A stretch of DNA of 64,000 bases, taken from positions 517,551 to 581,550 of the forward strand of contig VCAZ01000178.1 of the NCBI GenBank assembly GCA_005784505.1. The letters are read 5' to 3'. This DNA is from Bagarius yarrelli (lineage: Eukaryota > Chordata > Actinopteri > Siluriformes > Sisoridae). Of the stretch, positions 59,274-64,000 are shown piece after piece (the first letter of the stretch is position 1; each line of letters starts with the position of its first letter). The notes beneath the pieces were generated by a model, which saw only the letters and a list, made by a program, of their open reading frames with translations, did no database searches and was not told where the DNA came from. Position numbers and translations under genes: made by a program.

Positions 59274-59839
59274 CCGGGGTGGGCAAACATTTTGGCTTGT
59301 GGGCGACAATGGGTTTTAAAATTTGACGGAGGGGCCGGGAGCAGATATATGGAGTGTTTGGGTGAACTAAAATAAATTACATATAAAAGTCATCACAAAG
59401 GTTTTGGCCTTTAGCAGGTAAAGAAGCATGAATATGCAAGGTTTATTGGTGTTATTTTTTTAATTTATTTTTCAAATACATTTTTAATAAACCTTTAAAT
59501 TTCTCGCCCATTTTAGCCAGTGCATTAAAGTCTAGAATAAGATTTGTTGTGGCTACTTTCAGAATAGATTTGAGGTGTTGGTCGGTTAACATGGATCTGT
59601 GACTGGCTTTGTTGCTTTTCACTTCTGTTCACACACACACACACACACACAAGATGTGTGTAAATGTGAGCATAAAACTTGCCTTACTCAACTCTTGAAT
59701 CAAAGTTTGTCGGTGAAAAAAAAAAAAATGCTGCTAAATAAAAAGCAAAACAAATAATGTTTAATGAAACACATAACATGGACATGATCAGCGGGCCAGA
59801 TTAAAAAGCCTTAATAAACCCGAATTTGCCCCACCCCTG
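59274..59839. mobile_element. hAT-like MITE
   Basis: Ends CCGGGGTGGGCAAAC and TTTGCCCCACCCCTG are inverted repeats of the hAT CAGGGGTGGGCAAA type. Flanks TGTTAAAC and CTTTAACC are a weak 8-bp match. No coding capacity; contains a (CA)n at about 59628-59651. Confidence 0.75.
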
Positions 59840-60449
59840 CTTTAACCTTTCATGAGTAGCAGCACCAGTTCCGGGAACCAAATTCGGATGGGCAAATAAG
59901 GAGATACTAAAAAGACTTCTCATTCTCCCTAAGAGGTACGCATACTTGTGCAGGTCCTGCCACCAGCTGTCAAGTCAAGAAATAGTACACAGTAAAAATT
60001 TGTTTAGGACTATGGTGCAACATAAAGCAACCTAGAACTACACTAAACAAAAAATAGCTACACAAAACAAAAAAAACACAGAGCGTCAAGCTAATGACTA
60101 AAAAATAAGTTGTTCTAGCAACATTAAGTGAATAGTGTAAATAAACAATACAAAAAACATTCCAGACGGATACTTGAAATAGACTACATTTTGCAAATAG
60201 ACTCACAGCACCATTGAAATTGGATCTGCAAAAAAAGCGTTAAAGTGCCCATGCATAAAAAGATTTTTTATCTTCATTTATGTGGTATTGTTAACATAAA
60301 GTGTAAGAGTTTGTGTGTGTGTGTTGAGGAGCTTGATGGCTTGTGGGAAGAAACTGTTACACATTTAAGTTTTGAGGTCGCGGATGTTACAGTACCTTTT
60401 CCGAATGGCAGAAAGGTAAAAAAAAATTAATATGGGGCTGTGTTTGGTC

Positions 60450-61340
60450 GTTCATAATACTGTTGTCTTTGCAGATGCAGTGTGTGGGGTAAATGTCTGT
60501 GTTAGAATAAAGAGAGCTGCTCTTTCTTCTGCTAAGATGATTTTCTCAGCCGTTCTCACTATCCACTGCAGGGTACATTGCAGTTCCCAAACCAGGCAGT
60601 GATGTAGCTGCTCAGGATGCTCTTGGTGGTTCATTTGTTGAATATGTTCAGAGAATGGAAAGTCAAAAATCATCTGCTTAGTTTTGTCAACTTTCAGAAA
60701 CAGATTGTTGTCTCTATACAAGTTTGTTAAATATCGCACCTTCTCTCTGTATGCTGTCTTGCCATTCTTGCCACCAAGGTTGTGTCATCAGCGAACTAAA
60801 CAATGTAGTTTGAGCTGTGCATTGCTACACAGTTATAAGTAAACAGCAACCCTAAGGAGCCCCAGTGCTCAGTGTGGAGATTTTGCCTCCAGTCCAGACT
60901 CTGCCAGTCACAAAGTCCAGGATCCAGTTGCAGAGGCTTAGTAGGCTTAGCTTCCTGATCGGATGCTAAGGGATAATTGTCTCGAATGCTAAACTTAAAT
61001 CTATGAACAGCATTTATATGTAAGTGTTTTATTGTGCAAATCTGTTAAATTCATTTGAAGGGTTGTAGCAATATCATTGTCTATTAAGTGGTTTGGACGA
61101 TACACAAATTATTTTTGGCAGCAGGAAATTGATGTGCCCCATGGAAAGCTTCTCAATGGTGTGAGTGTGACGGGAGGGCAGTAATTGAGGCAGGAGTCTG
61201 CCAACTTTTTCTGCACTGTGACATAGTAGCTGTTTTCAGGTATGTAGGAACAACAGGGCTGCTCAGGAAAATAATAAAGATGTCAGTAAAGGCATCTGCT
61301 AGCTGCTCTTTACATTCTCTGAACACTGCCAATCTTGTCA
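60450..61340 (-). mobile_element. LINE reverse transcriptase relic (Jockey-superfamily type)
   Basis: Minus strand: DNNLFLKVDKTKQMIFDF (60600-60700), a FADDTTLV catalytic box near 60790, and upstream text resembling the FTSAFNTIIP-type and LDFVTGRVWTGG regions near 60880-61000. CR1, L2 and Rex1 groups are all possible. Confidence 0.6.
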
Positions 61341-63130
61341 GACTTCTATAGGTTGACTCTGCTTAGCCATGGTTAGACAGAACATTAAGGGGAGGAAATG
61401 TCTTCCCCGCTGCCACTTCGAACCGAGAATAAAAGTCTGGAAATATTTGTATAAACCAAACCCTAAATTATTTTCCTTTCTCAATGCAACAAAATGTAAG
61501 ACACACTCATTTGAGATTTGCAAGATTGAAATCTCCAATGATGATAAACAATCCACAATCCATGTCTACCCCCTTTGCATTAATGAAGACTCCATTCCCA
61601 GTGAGTCCAACAGATTTAGAGACTGTTTAAAGCACCTAGGTAGACCTGTTTACATCTCTTCAAAAACCTCTCACTGCCAGCAGAGCCTTGGCTTGTATGG
61701 AAAGGCACACATCAGGTGGGCAAGATACGACATGAGACGGGAGCATGTGACAGCCTATTGGCCGCTGTCACACAGGGAATGTAAATGGATCAAAGCAACC
61801 TAAGATGCTTATAACTCTAGAGGCGGAAATGGCGGGCAAGTTATGACATGTGACAGGAGCATATATGACCTTGCCTGTTGATGTATGGTATGGCATTGGT
61901 AGCAGTGTTGTCTACACAGTCCATCATATGTGGGCCAGTAGCTCATGGTAGAGGCATCTGACCATACCACAGCAAATCTGAACACCTGATCCCATCATGC
62001 CATTCAGGATTATAGGGTCAGGATGCAGCAATGCCATGGTGTGCAGAACAGAGACAGCCTTTTCGTAGGCTCTGTAGATACTGTCAGTTAGACTGGATGA
62101 GTGCCTGGAAGCCAAGAGGCCATGTGGTAGTGGCGTTTGGACTCCTTATTGCGACTGACTTCTTTTGCAGTTCCAGGTCAAAAGGTACTAGGGCAGGGTA
62201 ATTTGAACCATCACAGCTGAAATGCCGTGATACCTGTCCTTAAAGAATAGGTTTCAAAAGGCTTGTGTTTTCTAAATAAGTGATGCACCTGCTGCTTATT
62301 TGTATTCACACAGGCCATAAAAGCTGGATGTAAATTTTAGATGCCAGTGTGCATTGGCTTGTTTAGTTACACACAAAGACCATTGGTTATTATAGCAAGA
62401 TTTAAATTTGTAAGTCACTGCTGTGATGTCAGGGAAATTATATTTACTGTGAAAGCAGAATGGTTCTTACTATACCGCGTTATTTTGAGCCACTCTCTTC
62501 GGCTACTATTTCCACTTATTTTGCGTCTATGCCTCCATGTGGATAGGCATTGCTAATTAATAGCTATAAATAACCTGTGAAAATTCTTAACCGATAATGG
62601 TATAAAAGTCAAATAGGTGTCCATCCAATTTTGTTCTTTTTTTTTTTGCAACTAATCCTGCACCTCATTCATGTGAATTTGTGTGCAACAATTTGTCTAA
62701 CTGTGCGAGATGAAAACCCCTTTTGGTAGACCTTAGCCACTTTTAGCCTAATTACAGTGCAATTAAACTCTGGCTTGAATACAGCATAATAGATCCAATC
62801 ACTACTATTCACAATCATCAGCTCATGGTTCATTCACATACCTACTTATGAAACCCCTTTCATTATTAAAGGCTTTTTAAACGTGTCATGAAACAACAAT
62901 GAATTGCTTACATAAAAGGCTTGCACAACAGATATATTATTAGAATATAAAATTATGTTGAAAGTCTAAAAAAAAATCTGTACACCAACTCAGGGTTTCT
63001 TGGCTTGTTGTGTTTTTTTATTTAGGTACTAAGAATATTTGGAAATACATTTTTTTCGGCTACCCTGTAGAAAAAGGCTTGTTTTTTTCAACTTAATTGT
63101 ACTAATATGTAGAAATTTACTTTTTGATTT
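61341..63130. other. Unassigned intron stretch
   Basis: Holds a 144-codon open frame on the plus strand at 61369-61803 with no recognisable domain, no splice context and a long antisense frame over it; I treat it as chance or an unknown repeat. Nothing else recognised. Confidence 0.4.
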
Positions 63131-63134
63131 TGAT

Positions 63135-63555
63135 CAGTGACGGGCTGTGCATTTGGTACCTGAGCCTTCAGTGGGGACTTATCTGACTGATACACCTCTT
63201 AATATCACCACTATCACATTGCATCTATACAAAAAAACTTAATATAACAGGGCATGGCATTACAGAGACAGAAGCATTTCGCGTATATGGGGGTGAATAC
63301 TATGTTTATTAAAGCAAGAAACCTGTTAAGAAAAACGCCAAACCTACAATACACTACTACCACAACTGTGCCACGTACATCTGAAGCAGTTCAGATTCAT
63401 TATTTATCTAATAGCATGACATAAACATTAAAATAAATAAAAAATTTTAATAATATACATACATTATAGAAAGACTGTAAGCCAGTGGTACCACTCACAG
63501 GCACTGGTCTGGAAGTGGCGAACAAACAAGCTAGTTATCTTGTTCCTGCAGGTTT
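63135..63555. mobile_element. hAT element copy, truncated
   Basis: Starts CAGTGACGGGC like the 27.8-kb element and shares CTTCAGTGGGGACTTA, ACACCTCTTAATA, CTGTGCCACGTACATC, GCACTGGTCTGGAAGTGG and ACAAGCTAGTTATCTT with it. Cut at about 63555 by the L2 sequence. Confidence 0.75.
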
Positions 63556-64000
63556 ATCCTGCATAACATCCGGAGGGTTCGACCTTTTTTAACCACTCAG
63601 GCCACCCAGTTGCTTGTGCAGTCTCTTGTAATTTCTAAACTAGACTACTGAAACTCGCTCCTGGCTGGCCTACCTCTGAGTGCTATTCGCCCTCTGCAGA
63701 TGATTCAGAATGCAGCTGCACGTGTTGTTTTCAACCTACCAAAGTTTTCACCCCACCCACACACACCACTCCACTGCTGCGCTCCCTCCATTGGCTCCCA
63801 ACAGCTGCGCGCATCAGATTCAAAAACTCTGACACTTACCTACAAAGCCAGAAACGGAGCTGCACCCTCCTACCTACAATCACTTATCACTCCACGCATT
63901 CCACCACGCTCTCTCAGATCCACAAGCAAGACTTTTTTTCTCTGTTCTGGCACCAAGATGGTGGAATGAACTTCCCATCAATGTCAGAACAGCAGAGTCA
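63556..64000 (+). mobile_element. L2-type LINE fragment, runs off the window
   Basis: Plus frame: SKLDYCNSLLAGLP-like (63640-63680), LQMIQNAAARVVFNLPKFS, then TLTLTYKARNGAAPSYLQSL and IPPRSLRS. The same domain region as the L2 at 28.8-29.2 kb, but a different subfamily. Confidence 0.8.

Noticed and set aside
61369..61803. 144-codon plus-strand open frame as a possible gene
   Set aside because: No recognisable domain, no splice or promoter context, an overlapping antisense open frame, and surrounding sequence made of LINE and other repeats.
58727..64000. Search for further 5' cacna2d3 exons
   Set aside because: No minus-strand segment with Cache- or VWA-type text and splice sites was seen; the interval is repeats and unassigned intron.

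Overview
This is a vertebrate genomic window, almost certainly from an otophysan teleost (catfish or characiform type). The reasons are spliced genes with small exons, an AT-rich intronic background, and a dense fish repeat load: Tc1, hAT, DIRS, L2, RTE and L1 relics, tRNA-derived SINEs, and many CA/TA/GATA microsatellites. The exact species cannot be read from the sequence. Nothing in it is prokaryotic: there are no operons, CRISPR arrays or tRNA/rRNA genes.

Two host genes are present. The first is the 3' half of cacna2d3 on the minus strand, encoding the alpha2delta-3 auxiliary subunit of voltage-gated calcium channels. I traced 20 consecutive exons from 58726 down to 1119. They join in one open frame of 1545 nt (515 codons), running from just after the Cache region to the Cys-rich delta segment near the C-terminus. 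The 5' exons lie beyond 64000. The last coding exon, which should carry the GPI-anchor signal, was not found and probably lies beyond position 1. Paralog assignment to alpha2delta-3 rather than alpha2delta-4 rests on the C-terminal exons.

The second gene is lrtm1, complete on the plus strand in three coding exons (35735 to 42736, 351 residues). It lies entirely inside the 23.7-kb cacna2d3 intron between 26538 and 50237, on the opposite strand. The same nested antisense arrangement is known for mammalian CACNA2D3/LRTM1, and for CACNA2D4/LRTM2.

Layout: 1-13.4 kb holds the last three cacna2d3 exons seen, with a retroelement gag-like relic, a Ty3/gypsy relic and a DIRS relic in the introns. 13.4-26.5 kb holds eight small exons, an L1 relic and SINEs. 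26.5-50.2 kb is the large host intron with a hAT element carrying nested insertions, two Tc1 relics, lrtm1 and a DIRS gag/RT relic. 50.2-58.7 kb holds ten exons plus an RTE-type LINE and two MITEs. 58.7-64 kb is intron with a DIRS recombinase fragment, a hAT MITE, a LINE fragment, a truncated hAT copy and an L2 fragment.

The most notable observations concern splicing. The intron between the last two cacna2d3 exons seen is a textbook U12-type AT-AC intron. Another intron has a GC-AG boundary. Three neighbouring exons have TG or TA microsatellites pressed against their 3' splice sites. I found no evidence for a novel multi-gene system.
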